Shown here in pieces: positions 1 through 7,500 of a DNA stretch of 24,761 nucleotides. The DNA comes from Cyanobacteria bacterium UBA791 (lineage in GTDB: Bacteria; Cyanobacteriota; Vampirovibrionia; Gastranaerophilales; Gastranaerophilaceae). A program made the translations under genes and the position numbers. Location of the stretch: positions 1 to 24,761 of the forward strand of contig DBIX01000005.1 of assembly GCA_002297005.1 (NCBI GenBank). The letters are read 5' to 3'. The notes beneath the pieces were generated by a model. The model saw nothing but the letters and a program-made list of their open reading frames with translations. It did no database searches and was not told where the DNA came from. Each line of letters begins with the position of its first letter. Within the stretch, counting starts at the first letter, position 1.

Positions 1-323
1 CTACACATTTCTTAACATGCGTTAGCCGGTGTGAACGGTGTTGGTTTTGCGAAGGCAAAGACAAGCAGGTGAACACTACGATACCACCGTTGCGATAGCG
101 AAGCAATCTCTGATTGCACAGGTGGATTTTACTCCGTAGTATCAGCTTTTTACTGAACGCTAAAAAATGTATGAAGAATAAATATAATTTTCCTTACTTA
201 TATAAAGTATTTTTCTGAAAATTTATTGCCTTTTAAGTTATTACTGGGTTTTGGAGATTTTTATCATCAAAAGAAATGCCCCTCACCCTTGCCCTCTCCC
301 ACAAGTGTGCGAGGGAACTAAAT
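1..323. other. Non-coding GC-richer island and 3' flank of the GT39 gene
   Basis: No convincing coding region is seen here. Bases 24-140 hold a structured repeat listed separately. Bases 160-278 are plain AT-rich sequence with nothing recognisable. Bases 279-315 read CCCCTCACCCTTGCCCTCTC and then an imperfect hairpin: CCCTC at 292-296 pairs with GAGGG at 311-315, and CACA at 300-303 pairs with TGTG at 306-309. It lies just past the stop of the minus-strand glycosyltransferase gene and could sit in its 3' UTR, but it has no U-tract and is not a normal intrinsic terminator. Confidence 0.6.
24..140 (-). repeat. Structured non-coding repeat, copy A
   Basis: Read on the minus strand, this contains CCTGT, hairpin GCAATC-AGA-GATTGC (plus-strand 103-117), CGTAGTGTTCACCTGCTTG (80-62), hairpin TTTGC-CTTC-GCAAA (59-46), then CAACACCGTTCACACCGGCT (43-24). 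Two outer stems enclose the first hairpin: ACTACG (75-80) pairs with CGTAGT (135-140), and CCACC (84-88) with GGTGG (121-125). The same blocks recur in opposite orientation at 12404-12487 with different stem sequences that still pair. The part around 90-117 also resembles the GCGATAGCGAAGCAATC type of dispersed intergenic repeat known from many bacterial genomes. Its function is unknown. Confidence 0.7.
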
Positions 324-1742
324 TTATTCTTCGTCATTAACTAATTTAAGAACGCCGCCATTTTTCGTAATCATTTTATTCGTAATCTTGTAATCATTCA
401 AAAGCTCAACATTACCCTCTTTTTTAATAACTTTATCAAAATTTTTCATCCTTGTTGAATAATACCAAAAGTTGTTATATTCAGTAGGAAAAGATGTTTT
501 TGAATCTAATTTATACAACAATTTACCATTTTTCTTTTCAAATGGAGCTACAATTTTATTTTTCATTTCAACCTCGTAGGTATAAAACAAAAAGTCAGGC
601 AACGCCAAATTATCCACTACAATTAAATCATCAGTATTTAAATTTTCTTCCAAATACTGCGTTAAATCTCTTGCCTCAGACGGTTTATAATTCACAGAAA
701 CAGGAACAAGTGACAACAATATAAAAATCAAAACTAATCTTGACTGGAAATTTTTCTTTTGAACAAGCAAAGTAAAAACCATTGAAAGAATGATAATTGT
801 ATAAGGTAGCAAAAATATCATAAATCTTTGGTATGCTGGATACAAATGAAACTGACTAAGAGCAATAGTAACAATAAAAGTCCACATTATAAAAGAAATT
901 TCAAACTTCTTTTTTTCAGCCATAAAATAAATAATACCAACAACTAAAGCAATTGAGGTAATCATTATTGCAAAAGGTATTTCGTTGTTAAAGAAATATG
1001 CAACAGGAATAGTCAAATGACTAAATTCGTTTGCGAAAAAGTCTGTCATAAATTCTCTATAAAAACTTGAAATATTCAAATAGTAAATTGCAAATATTAC
1101 ATAATTTAAAATCATCGGAGCAAGTAAAATTAGCCATTTTTTTACATCTTTTTGAGAAATCAAAAGAGTCAACATTCCAACTGCAACAACGATTATAGAT
1201 GTAAACGAACACCAAACTGACATAGTAAGCCCGACACCTACTAGTAAAAGTTTTTTCCAACTCCAAGATTTCAAATCAATTTTCAAAAAAGCCCAAAATA
1301 TCAATATTGCAAAGAAAACATCTAAAACATAAGGCTTAAATTCTGAACCAAAATATGCCATTTTAGGATTTATTGCAAGCAAAAACATCCCAAAATTTAT
1401 AGCCATAGGATTATCGTCAAAAATTGTTTTTAACAAATAATAAAAAGGGATTAATGTAACACAACTGACAACTAGAGGAATAAATCTGAAAACCAATTCA
1501 GATGTACCAAAAATTGAAACCAACAATTTTGTTAATACAAGAAAAACAGGTGGTGCAACTTGTTGAAGATGCAATACCCCTAATAATTCAGAATATTTCA
1601 ACGTAATAACATTATATGCAAGTGCAGATTCATCAAACCAAAAAGACGGATTTTGAAGATACGCATACACACGAAAAATTACGCCTAAAATTATTACGAA
1701 AGGTAGAAATATACTACCAGCTTTTTTATAATTTTCTTCCAT
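324..1742 (-). CDS. GT39-like (PMT_2/ArnT-type) membrane glycosyltransferase
   Basis: This 472-residue polytopic membrane protein resembles the dolichyl-phosphate-mannose/ArnT type of glycosyltransferase (GT-C fold), which moves a sugar from a polyprenyl-phosphate carrier to an acceptor on the outer face of the inner membrane. The first membrane helix (about residues 11-30) is followed by NPSFWFDESALAYN; the acidic pair Asp37-Glu38 sits where GT-C enzymes keep their catalytic acidic motif in the first external loop. About ten further hydrophobic segments follow, ending near residue 345, then a soluble C-terminal domain of about 120 residues. The start is the ATG directly downstream of a TATAAT box, with no Shine-Dalgarno. 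It is divergent from crcB with about 78 bp between. The sugar and acceptor cannot be told from sequence. Confidence 0.8.
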   Translation of the reverse strand: MEENYKKAGSIFLPFVIILGVIFRVYAYLQNPSFWFDESALAYNVITLKYSELLGVLHLQQVAPPVFLVLTKLLVSIFGTSELVFRFIPLVVSCVTLIPFYYLLKTIFDDNPMAINFGMFLLAINPKMAYFGSEFKPYVLDVFFAILIFWAFLKIDLKSWSWKKLLLVGVGLTMSVWCSFTSIIVVAVGMLTLLISQKDVKKWLILLAPMILNYVIFAIYYLNISSFYREFMTDFFANEFSHLTIPVAYFFNNEIPFAIMITSIALVVGIIYFMAEKKKFEISFIMWTFIVTIALSQFHLYPAYQRFMIFLLPYTIIILSMVFTLLVQKKNFQSRLVLIFILLSLVPVSVNYKPSEARDLTQYLEENLNTDDLIVVDNLALPDFLFYTYEVEMKNKIVAPFEKKNGKLLYKLDSKTSFPTEYNNFWYYSTRMKNFDKVIKKEGNVELLNDYKITNKMITKNGGVLKLVNDEE

Positions 1743-1749
1743 GTAGTGA

Positions 1750-1779
1750 ATTATACCATTTGAAGACGAGAATTGTCCA
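1750..1779 (-). promoter_or_regulatory. Promoter of the GT39-like gene, apparently leaderless
   Basis: On the minus strand, TGGACA (1779-1774), an 18-nt spacer and TATAAT (1755-1750) precede the ATG by only 7 nt (TCACTAC). Transcription would begin at or within a base or two of the start codon. There is no Shine-Dalgarno. It overlaps the divergent crcB promoter region. Confidence 0.6.
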
Positions 1780-1788
1780 TTTTTGTAT

Positions 1789-1794
1789 TATAAT
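1789..1794 (+). promoter_or_regulatory. -10 box of crcB
   Basis: A perfect TATAAT lies 26 nt upstream of the crcB ATG, but no good -35 sits at standard spacing. The predicted leader is about 20 nt and carries the ribosome binding site AAAGAGG at 1807-1813. The leader is too short for a fluoride riboswitch. Confidence 0.5.
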
Positions 1795-1820
1795 GTTTAC
1801 CAAGAAAAAGAGGTATAAAA

Positions 1821-2210
1821 ATGTTAAATTTAGTAGCAATCTTTTTTGGTGGCGGAATTGGTGCTATTGCAAGATATTTAATAAGCCTAAATATTGTGAA
1901 AATTTATGGAGAAATGGATTTACCAATAGCAACATTTTCAATAAACATTTTAGGATGTTTCCTATTGGGCTTTTTATACATTCTTTTCTTAGAAAAAACA
2001 AATGTAAATAATGCGGTAAGTCTGGCTTTAACAGTTGGCTTTTGCGGAGCGTTTACAACTTTTAGCACATTCTCTCTTGAGATTTTTAAACTTATTGAAT
2101 CACAACAAATTATTCAATCCTTATTGTATATAATCCTAAGTGTAGTAATTGGACTATTATCCGTAATAATCGGAATACAATGTGCAAGATTTTTAATTTC
2201 TAACAATTAA
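1821..2210 (+). CDS. crcB: Fluoride ion channel CrcB/Fluc
   Basis: A 129-residue, four-helix membrane protein of the CrcB/Fluc family, which forms dual-topology dimers that export fluoride from the cytoplasm. The family signatures are clear: GGGIGAIARY near the N-terminus, SINILGCFLLG in helix 2 with the conserved Asn, and VGFCGAFTTFSTFSLE in helix 3 with the TTFSTF motif that lines the fluoride pore. The length is normal for the family. The start is supported by AAAGAGG 7 nt upstream. It is a single crcB gene here, so it would work as a homodimer unless another copy lies elsewhere. It ends in a strong bidirectional terminator shared with the convergent gene. Confidence 0.95.
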   Translation: MLNLVAIFFGGGIGAIARYLISLNIVKIYGEMDLPIATFSINILGCFLLGFLYILFLEKTNVNNAVSLALTVGFCGAFTTFSTFSLEIFKLIESQQIIQSLLYIILSVVIGLLSVIIGIQCARFLISNN

Positions 2211-2217
2211 TAAAAAA

Positions 2218-2253
2218 GAGGGGCGAAGTGACAAGTCACTTCGCCCCTCTTTT
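2218..2253. terminator. Bidirectional terminator between crcB and the convergent gene
   Basis: A perfect 15-bp inverted repeat (GAGGGGCGAAGTGAC, 2 nt, then its complement) is followed by TTTT on the plus strand and preceded by AAAAAA, so it can end transcripts from both sides. The inner 22 bases are identical to those of the hairpin at 2923-2954. Confidence 0.9.
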
Positions 2254-2261
2254 AAACTTTG

Positions 2262-2822
2262 TTAATCATCGCCAAGATTTAATGTAGCAATTGTTTGCGT
2301 TTTGGCTAAATGTTTTGCAGAAAAGCCCTCTGGCATTTGGCAATATTTTTTCTTTGGAACAATTTTATTACCTGTTCTTCCCGTATCACCTTCCCATTCT
2401 TCAAAATGTTCTTTATAGTGATATTTTGATTCTTCTGAATCAACAGTTTTAGTCTTTGTTGGTGTTTTGTGAACAGATTTACGAGTCGTAATTTCTACGT
2501 CCTCTTTTCCAAATCGTTCTTTATGAGTTGTTGATTTAATTGTATCTTTAACTGGATTTCCGGCATCGTCTGTATAAGTTCTTACTGCGACTTCCCATGT
2601 TTTACCAGCATCGTCAACTTCTTTTGTAACTATTTCATGAGCCTTGTAAGTTTTTCCGTCATCACCTTTAACTTTAACCTCTTTTTCACTTATAATCGTA
2701 GGTTCAGCTTTTGTATCACCTGAAAAAATTGAATTATTAGCCTCTTGAGGTTTTTCAGAAGCTGAAGATTTAGCAATATTACTTACATTTTGAATAGCAC
2801 CAATTTCATTAATTTGAACCAT
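2262..2822 (-). CDS. Soluble protein of unknown function
   Basis: I do not recognise this 186-residue protein. It has no signal peptide or membrane segment. It is hydrophilic and rich in Lys, Glu, Asp and Thr, with alternating short segments around residues 50-120 (GDDGKTYKAHEIVTK, DDAGKTWEVAVRTY, DDAGNPVKDTIKST) that look like repeated beta-hairpins with D-D-[AG]-G-[KN] turns. The start is set at MVQINEIGAIQN because AGGAG stands 10 nt upstream of that ATG; an in-frame start 15 codons earlier has no ribosome binding site. The N-terminus (M-V-Q-I-N-x-I) loosely matches the start of the small protein at 18857 (M-I-Q-P-V-N-A-I). Hairpins with the same core flank it on both sides. Confidence 0.75.
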   Translation of the reverse strand: MVQINEIGAIQNVSNIAKSSASEKPQEANNSIFSGDTKAEPTIISEKEVKVKGDDGKTYKAHEIVTKEVDDAGKTWEVAVRTYTDDAGNPVKDTIKSTTHKERFGKEDVEITTRKSVHKTPTKTKTVDSEESKYHYKEHFEEWEGDTGRTGNKIVPKKKYCQMPEGFSAKHLAKTQTIATLNLGDD

Positions 2823-2922
2823 ATTGTAGACTCCTAAAATTTTCAAACTTTTAAGTATATAAAACACGATGAAAAATAAAATTTACTTAATTTTTAAAAA
2901 TTTTAAAATTTATTACAAAAAA

Positions 2923-2954
2923 GAGATGCGAAGTGACAAGTCACTTCGCATCTC
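2923..2954 (-). terminator. Terminator of the TRL-family gene
   Basis: A perfect 15-bp inverted repeat (GAGATGCGAAGTGAC, 2-nt loop, complement) is followed on the minus strand by TTTTTTG. It lies 38 bp past the stop of the secreted TRL-family gene. The core is the same as in the hairpin at 2218-2249, with two base pairs changed on both arms. Confidence 0.88.
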
Positions 2955-2991
2955 TCAAAATTATCAAAGTCTATAACTTAAGAGTTATAAA

Positions 2992-3294
2992 TTATTGACC
3001 ATAAGCTCTTGTTGTAACTTTTTTGAAACCAAGAATGTTTTTTGTAGCTTGGTCAGCGTGTGATAAAGCTGAGATTCTACCATTTGACATAGCTTGTTTT
3101 ACTGAGCAGTTACCTAATGCAACGATACCGAAGTATGATGTGCAAGTAGCTGTACCAACTTTAGCTGGGTTAACTGAACCTGAACCTAATAATTGGTGAG
3201 TTGTGTCTTGGTATACAAAACCAAATGGTTCTGAAGCTAATGCTGGCATTGTTAATAAGCCTAATACACCTAAAGTGCTAAGTAATTTTTTCAT
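2992..3294 (-). CDS. Secreted TRL-like family protein
   Basis: A 100-residue exported protein. Residues 1-20 form a typical signal peptide (basic MKK, hydrophobic core, PALA cleavage site before Ser21); there is no lipobox Cys, so a soluble periplasmic or secreted form is expected. The mature part follows the pattern of the TRL-like family (PF13146): a glycine-rich GSGS, GTATCTSYFGIVALGNCSVKQAM, and the ending KNILGFKKVTTRAYGQ, matching the family's LG-x-x-x-G-[DN]-x-S and N-[IV]-LG-x(8)-YG features. Cys51 and Cys63 could form a disulfide. The start is supported by AAGGAG 7 nt upstream. The biochemical role of this family is not known to me. The mRNA probably begins with a stable hairpin. Confidence 0.8.
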   Translation of the reverse strand: MKKLLSTLGVLGLLTMPALASEPFGFVYQDTTHQLLGSGSVNPAKVGTATCTSYFGIVALGNCSVKQAMSNGRISALSHADQATKNILGFKKVTTRAYGQ

Positions 3295-3334
3295 GTGTTT
3301 CTCCTTTCAATAAATATCCCAACATGAAGTAATT

Positions 3335-3356
3335 AACTTGAATAAAAATTCAAGTT
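3335..3356 (-). promoter_or_regulatory. 5'-terminal hairpin of the TRL-family mRNA
   Basis: A perfect 9-bp stem, AACTTGAAT-TTTT-ATTCAAGTT on the minus strand, lies about 40 nt upstream of the ATG. It begins about 6 nt past the predicted -10 box, so the transcript would start at its base. Such terminal stem-loops are known to protect mRNA from 5'-dependent decay; that role here is inference. Confidence 0.5.
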
Positions 3357-3362
3357 TATATT

Positions 3363-3371
3363 ATCGTAGCA
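3363..3371 (-). promoter_or_regulatory. Extended -10 promoter of the TRL-family gene
   Basis: TGCTACGAT on the minus strand fits an extended -10 element (TGn plus TACGAT), with a weak TTAACC-like -35 about 18 nt further upstream. The start point would fall at about 3356-3357. Confidence 0.4.
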
Positions 3372-3408
3372 CGGTAACAAGGCATGGGTTAAAATGTTAC
3401 TTTATTTT

Positions 3409-4014
3409 TTACAAATGTTCAAAAATTTCTTTTGCAATTTTTTCATATTCAGACGGTTCAAAATGTAAACCATCAAAAGTCGACGGAGTTGCAACATTAT
3501 TCAAATCAATAAATTCACAACCATATTTTTTTGAAATTTCAGAATATATTTTTGAAAGATGTTTTGATTTTTCTATAGAAGTTTTGTCAAAAAGTGTTGA
3601 AAATATTGGACTTTTTAAAACGTTTTCCGTCAAATTTGTTGGTGAAACTAAAATTATTTTTGCATTTTGCAAACCTTTTTGGGCAATTTCTACCAAATTT
3701 GACATGCCCGCAAATATGTCTTCATCAGATACTTTATATTGAAATTGCAAATCATTAACCCCAATTGCAAGAATAACAATGTCTATATCCGGCTGTAATA
3801 GTTCAGGAAGAATTTTATATCCTGTAAACATTTTACCAGCAGGATTATCAGAAAAAGCTGTTCTGTTATTACACCCAGCCTCTATAATATGGAATTTTTC
3901 ACCGCAAAGAAATTGTAAAATCCCAGTCCAACGAGAGTTTTTATCAAATCTTGAACCGTCTTTAGGGTTAAAGCCAAATGTGTTACTATCACCAAAACAT
4001 AAAACTTTTTTCAT
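3409..4014 (-). CDS. SGNH/GDSL-type esterase or hydrolase
   Basis: A 201-residue cytoplasmic SGNH hydrolase. Block I is CFGDSNTFGF with nucleophile Ser10; block II is EAGCNNRTAF with the oxyanion Gly47; block III is AIGVNDLQ with Asn87; block V is DGLHFEPSEY with Asp181 and His184 completing the triad. The pattern FGDSNTFG...RW-x-GILQ...NNRT is that of the arylesterase-like branch that includes acyl esterases and carbohydrate deacetylases. There is no signal peptide. The natural substrate cannot be named. The gene stands alone on the minus strand between the TRL gene and the divergent DXS-like gene. Its ATG lies 6 nt below a TGCTATAAT box and has no Shine-Dalgarno. Confidence 0.88.
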   Translation of the reverse strand: MKKVLCFGDSNTFGFNPKDGSRFDKNSRWTGILQFLCGEKFHIIEAGCNNRTAFSDNPAGKMFTGYKILPELLQPDIDIVILAIGVNDLQFQYKVSDEDIFAGMSNLVEIAQKGLQNAKIILVSPTNLTENVLKSPIFSTLFDKTSIEKSKHLSKIYSEISKKYGCEFIDLNNVATPSTFDGLHFEPSEYEKIAKEIFEHL

Positions 4015-4020
4015 AGAACT

Positions 4021-4029
4021 ATTATAGCA
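4021..4029 (-). promoter_or_regulatory. Extended -10 box of the SGNH gene, apparently leaderless
   Basis: TGCTATAAT on the minus strand is a perfect extended -10 element only 6 nt (AGTTCT) before the ATG. The predicted transcription start falls at the start codon. Confidence 0.6.
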
Positions 4030-4099
4030 GAAGTTTCGCCGTTTACACTAAAAAGCAAAAATAAAAAATGTAAAAAATTTTTAAATTTTAATTATTACA

Positions 4100-4127
4100 T
4101 TGCTAGTATTTTTTTTGGTGATATAAT
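4100..4127 (+). promoter_or_regulatory. Promoter of the DXS-like gene
   Basis: TTGCTA (4100-4105), 16 nt, then TATAAT (4122-4127) preceded by TGA, which also makes it an extended -10. The start point would be about 4134, giving a leader of about 19 nt that contains GGAG at 4140-4143. Confidence 0.65.
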
Positions 4128-4152
4128 TAATTTCAAATTGGAGTACTATAAG

Positions 4153-5925
4153 ATGACATTATTGAAAAAGATTGATTCACCATACGATTTAAAAAAGCTT
4201 TCACTTAGTGAAATGACTGAATTAGCAGAAGAAATCAGAAATGGTATATTAAACAGAGTAAATAAAATTGGTGGACATTGTAGCCCTAATTTAGGTATTG
4301 TGGAAGCTACTATTGCTTTACACTATGTTTTTAACTCACCTATTGATAGATTTATATTTGATGTTTCACACCAATGCTATACACATAAAATGTTAACAGG
4401 TCGTAAATCAGGTTTCATCGGCGATATAATGAAAAATATTTCAGGGTTTTTCAACCCATCAGAATCTGAGCATGACTCATTTGTATTAGGTCACACTTCT
4501 ACATCACTTAGCCTTGCATCTGGTGTAGCAAAAGCTCGTGACATAAATGGAGATAACTACAATGTTATTGCTCTAATTGGTGACGGCTCATTAAGTGGTG
4601 GTGAAGCATTTGAGGGCTTAAACAATGCTGCAATGCTAAATAGTAATTTTATTATCATCGTTAATGATAACGAAATGTCTATTTCTGAAAACCAAGGGGG
4701 CTTGTACCAAAACTTAAGAGAATTAAGAGAATCTAATGGCACATGCCAAAACAACTTCTTCAAGACTTTTGGTTATGAATATCATTACCTAGAAAATGGT
4801 AATAATCTTGAAGAATTAATCGAATTATTCAATAGTGTTAAAGATACTAACAAACCTGTAGTTCTTCACATCCATACTTTAAAAGGTAATGGATATACTC
4901 CGGCAGAAGAAAACAAGGAAATGTTCCATAATACAGTATCTGGTAGAATCAACGGTAAGACTCCAATTATTCCAAACAACTTGCCAGAAACTTATGGTAG
5001 CATTACAACTGATTTTATCTTGAAGAAACATGAACAAGACAAATCTATCGTTGCAATTACAGCAGCAACTCCTGGTGGCGTAAGCTTTACAAAAGATTTC
5101 AGACAAAAAATGGGCGATGCTTACATCGATGTAGCAATCTCTGAAGAACACGCAATGGGATTTACATCAGGCTTAGCTAAAAATGGTGCAAAGCCTATTT
5201 TTGCCGTTCAAAGTTCTTTTGTTCAAAGAACTTATGACCAAATTTCACAAGATATTGCTCTTAACAATTCACCTGTAACAGTAATTGTTCATTGTGGCGG
5301 TATGTCAGGAATCGATATGACTCACTTAGGAACATTTGATATTTCTATGATTAGCAATATTCCTAATATTGTTTATCTTGCACCAACTAATAAAGAAGAG
5401 TACTTGAGCATGCTAGATTGGTCAATTGAACAAGTTGAACATCCAGTATTTATTCGTGTTCCTCTTGGTGAACCTGTTGTTTCAGGTAAAGTTGACAAGA
5501 CAAATTACTCAGAATTGAATAAATACCAAGTAGTAAAAAGTGGTTCTGATGTTGCAATCGTAGGATTAGGAACATTCTTTAAACTTGGCGAAAAAGTATA
5601 TGATAGATTAAAACAAGCTGGATTTAATCCAACTCTAATCAACCCTAAATTCATTACAGGTCTTGATGAAAACTTATTAGAAGACTTAAAAGACAAACAT
5701 AATATTGTAATTACTTTAGAAGACGGTATTCTTGATGGAGGTTTCGGTCAAAAGATTGCAAGTTTCTATGGTGATTCTGAAATGAAAGTATTGAATTACG
5801 GCGGTAAAAAAGAATTTACTGACAGAGTAAAAGTTACTGATTTATACGAAAGATATAGATTAACACCTGACTTAATCTTTGAAGACGTTATGAGATTACA
5901 AGCAGGAAATCTTCTTTACGCATAA
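4153..5925 (+). CDS. DXS-like thiamine-diphosphate enzyme (transketolase superfamily)
   Basis: A 590-residue, three-domain relative of 1-deoxy-D-xylulose-5-phosphate synthase. Visible matches are KIGGHCSPNLG (cofactor/substrate His), FDVSHQCYTHKMLTGR, GDGSLSGGEAFEGLNNAA with NDNEMSI (thiamine-diphosphate and Mg site), ISEEHAMGFTSGLA with the catalytic Glu, and SSFVQRTYDQI with the substrate-phosphate Arg. It is somewhat shorter than E. coli DXS (about 620). The usual DRAGLVG motif is replaced by HCGGMSG, as in a DXS-like branch that I recall from low-GC Firmicutes. It could be the cell's only DXS or a paralogue with a different acceptor. The start is set at the ATG with GGAG 9 nt upstream; an upstream in-frame TTG at 4138 overlaps that site and is unlikely. 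Confidence 0.82.
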   Translation: MTLLKKIDSPYDLKKLSLSEMTELAEEIRNGILNRVNKIGGHCSPNLGIVEATIALHYVFNSPIDRFIFDVSHQCYTHKMLTGRKSGFIGDIMKNISGFFNPSESEHDSFVLGHTSTSLSLASGVAKARDINGDNYNVIALIGDGSLSGGEAFEGLNNAAMLNSNFIIIVNDNEMSISENQGGLYQNLRELRESNGTCQNNFFKTFGYEYHYLENGNNLEELIELFNSVKDTNKPVVLHIHTLKGNGYTPAEENKEMFHNTVSGRINGKTPIIPNNLPETYGSITTDFILKKHEQDKSIVAITAATPGGVSFTKDFRQKMGDAYIDVAISEEHAMGFTSGLAKNGAKPIFAVQSSFVQRTYDQISQDIALNNSPVTVIVHCGGMSGIDMTHLGTFDISMISNIPNIVYLAPTNKEEYLSMLDWSIEQVEHPVFIRVPLGEPVVSGKVDKTNYSELNKYQVVKSGSDVAIVGLGTFFKLGEKVYDRLKQAGFNPTLINPKFITGLDENLLEDLKDKHNIVITLEDGILDGGFGQKIASFYGDSEMKVLNYGGKKEFTDRVKVTDLYERYRLTPDLIFEDVMRLQAGNLLYA

Positions 5926-5947
5926 CTAAAAAAATATGATAAATAAT

Positions 5948-5990
5948 AAAAAATGAACAACTAGTAAAGATACTTAGTTGTTCATTTTTT
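5948..5990. terminator. Bidirectional terminator between the DXS-like and TolC-like genes
   Basis: AAAAAATGAACAACTA at 5948-5963 is perfectly complementary to 5975-5990, with a loop that can pair further with one bulge. Runs of A and T at the ends make it work on both strands. It reaches the stop codon of the minus-strand gene. Confidence 0.88.
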
Positions 5991-7500
5991 ATTTATGTTT
6001 TTTGTTACAATAAATCATTTTACCTAATGCACCGCCTACGTTTTGACTATGATAACTTATAGCATGTTCTGCGTCATCATGGTAATCAATAATATGTTTA
6101 TGCATTGTTCTTTCAAGAGCTATCAAGGCTGAATTATAATCATATTCTGCAACAACGTATTCTTTTAAAGAGTCAAAATATAAACTTCTTGCAGTTTCCA
6201 ATTCTATTTGAGAAGATTTGTTATTAAAATAATTGTCCCTTGTTAATTTTAGGTTATTTGAAGCATTTTTTAGTTGTGCTTTTTTAATTGGAATTTCAGC
6301 ATTTGTTCTATTAACAACATTTAAACTCTTTCTTACTGCAAAATATAAATTTGACTTAAATGTTTTAATTTGAGTTTCAGCTAAATTTACTTCTGCAATG
6401 GCTCCTTTCACATCAAACTTTTGTCGCATTGCATTTATTGAGGCAGATAAGGTTGCTCCTAAACTTAATCCGTTATTTTTTGCCTCATTAGAATTTATGA
6501 AATCATATCCAGCACCTAAATTTATTTCTGGATAATAATTTCTTTTTACATATAAAAGAGCTTGCTTCATTGCATCTCTTGTTGAAACAAGTGCTTTTAT
6601 ATCAGGAGAATTTTCATACGCAATTTTTATAGCATCGTCATAACTATAATTTGGATGCTTAAAGATAGTATCATCTTTGTAAATTTTATCAAATTTTTTG
6701 ATTGTCAGGTAATTAAATTTATTATCTATAACAGAATCAATATCAAAAGTTTGAGTTTCATAAATATTGTATTTTGGAGCATCTTCAAAATACATAGAAT
6801 TATTCAAATTTTCAACGGCATTTTTATAAATATTCTCTTTTTCTAAAAGAATAGATTTTATTTTTAAAAGCTCAGTATTTGCATAAGCTAAATCAACATT
6901 TGTCCTTTTATTTTGTTTTACTAGACTTTTAATCTCTTTTATAGTTTCTTCTTGATACTTGTAATTCATTTTTTGAATTTCGTATTCAGCTTTTGCTTCT
7001 AATAATTTATAATAATGAGTTTTTATATCAAAAACCGTTGTACAAACAGAATCTAGGAACTCATATTCAGCAGAAATTGCTAAAAATTGTTCCATACGAA
7101 TATTTGCAAGAGTTTTACCAAAATCAAAAATCATCATTTGCAAAGTAACTCCAACAGTTGGAATTTCTCGATAATTTTTCAAATAATTTTCTGTATTAGA
7201 ATTATATTTTTGTGCAATACCAACCCCTGCCGAAAATTCAGGGAAATATGTCGACTTTGCTTTTCCAACATTTGACTTTGCTATTTCTAATCTATAAGCA
7301 TATTCTTTTATGATAGGGCTACGTTCCAATCCGATTGCGACACAATCTTTTATAGATAAATAATCACCTGTTTTTACAATCTTTGCTTGTTCATGATGGT
7401 GATGGCCACAGCAATCTACATGTTCAGAGTGTTCTTGAATAGCAGAGCACTTGATTGAAGAAAACATAAATAATAAAAGCAATAATAAAACCTTTTTCAT
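5989..7500 (-). CDS. TolC-like outer-membrane efflux protein with His-rich N-terminus
   Basis: A 503-residue outer-membrane factor (OEP family, PF02321), the exit duct of tripartite efflux or type I secretion. Residues 1-20 form a signal peptide ending CSA. Two related halves are visible: SIKDCVAIGLERSPIIKEYAYRLEIAKSNVGKAKSTYFPEFSAGVG near residues 49-94, and YDDAIKIAYENSPDIKALVSTRDAMKQALLYVKRNYYPEINLGAGY later, which is the TolC duplication. Just after the signal peptide stands HSEHVDCCGHHHHEQ (residues 24-38), and the C-terminal 45 residues hold seven further His; this suggests metal binding and perhaps a CusC/CzcC-like role. No membrane-fusion or pump gene is adjacent. The start lacks a clear ribosome binding site. 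Confidence 0.88.
   Translation of the reverse strand: MKKVLLLLLLFMFSSIKCSAIQEHSEHVDCCGHHHHEQAKIVKTGDYLSIKDCVAIGLERSPIIKEYAYRLEIAKSNVGKAKSTYFPEFSAGVGIAQKYNSNTENYLKNYREIPTVGVTLQMMIFDFGKTLANIRMEQFLAISAEYEFLDSVCTTVFDIKTHYYKLLEAKAEYEIQKMNYKYQEETIKEIKSLVKQNKRTNVDLAYANTELLKIKSILLEKENIYKNAVENLNNSMYFEDAPKYNIYETQTFDIDSVIDNKFNYLTIKKFDKIYKDDTIFKHPNYSYDDAIKIAYENSPDIKALVSTRDAMKQALLYVKRNYYPEINLGAGYDFINSNEAKNNGLSLGATLSASINAMRQKFDVKGAIAEVNLAETQIKTFKSNLYFAVRKSLNVVNRTNAEIPIKKAQLKNASNNLKLTRDNYFNNKSSQIELETARSLYFDSLKEYVVAEYDYNSALIALERTMHKHIIDYHDDAEHAISYHSQNVGGALGKMIYCNKKHK

Noticed and set aside
24..140. Integron attC site or CRISPR repeat
   Set aside because: There is no RYYYAAC/GTTRRRY pair in the right places, no cassette array, and no regularly spaced direct repeats or cas genes anywhere in the window.
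1795..1820. Fluoride riboswitch upstream of crcB
   Set aside because: The predicted leader is only about 20 nt, and nothing like the fluoride aptamer pseudoknot fits between the -10 box and the ATG.
5989..7500. TolC-like protein as a lipoprotein
   Set aside because: Cys18 follows Ile-Lys, which does not fit a lipobox; a type I cleavage site after CSA is better.
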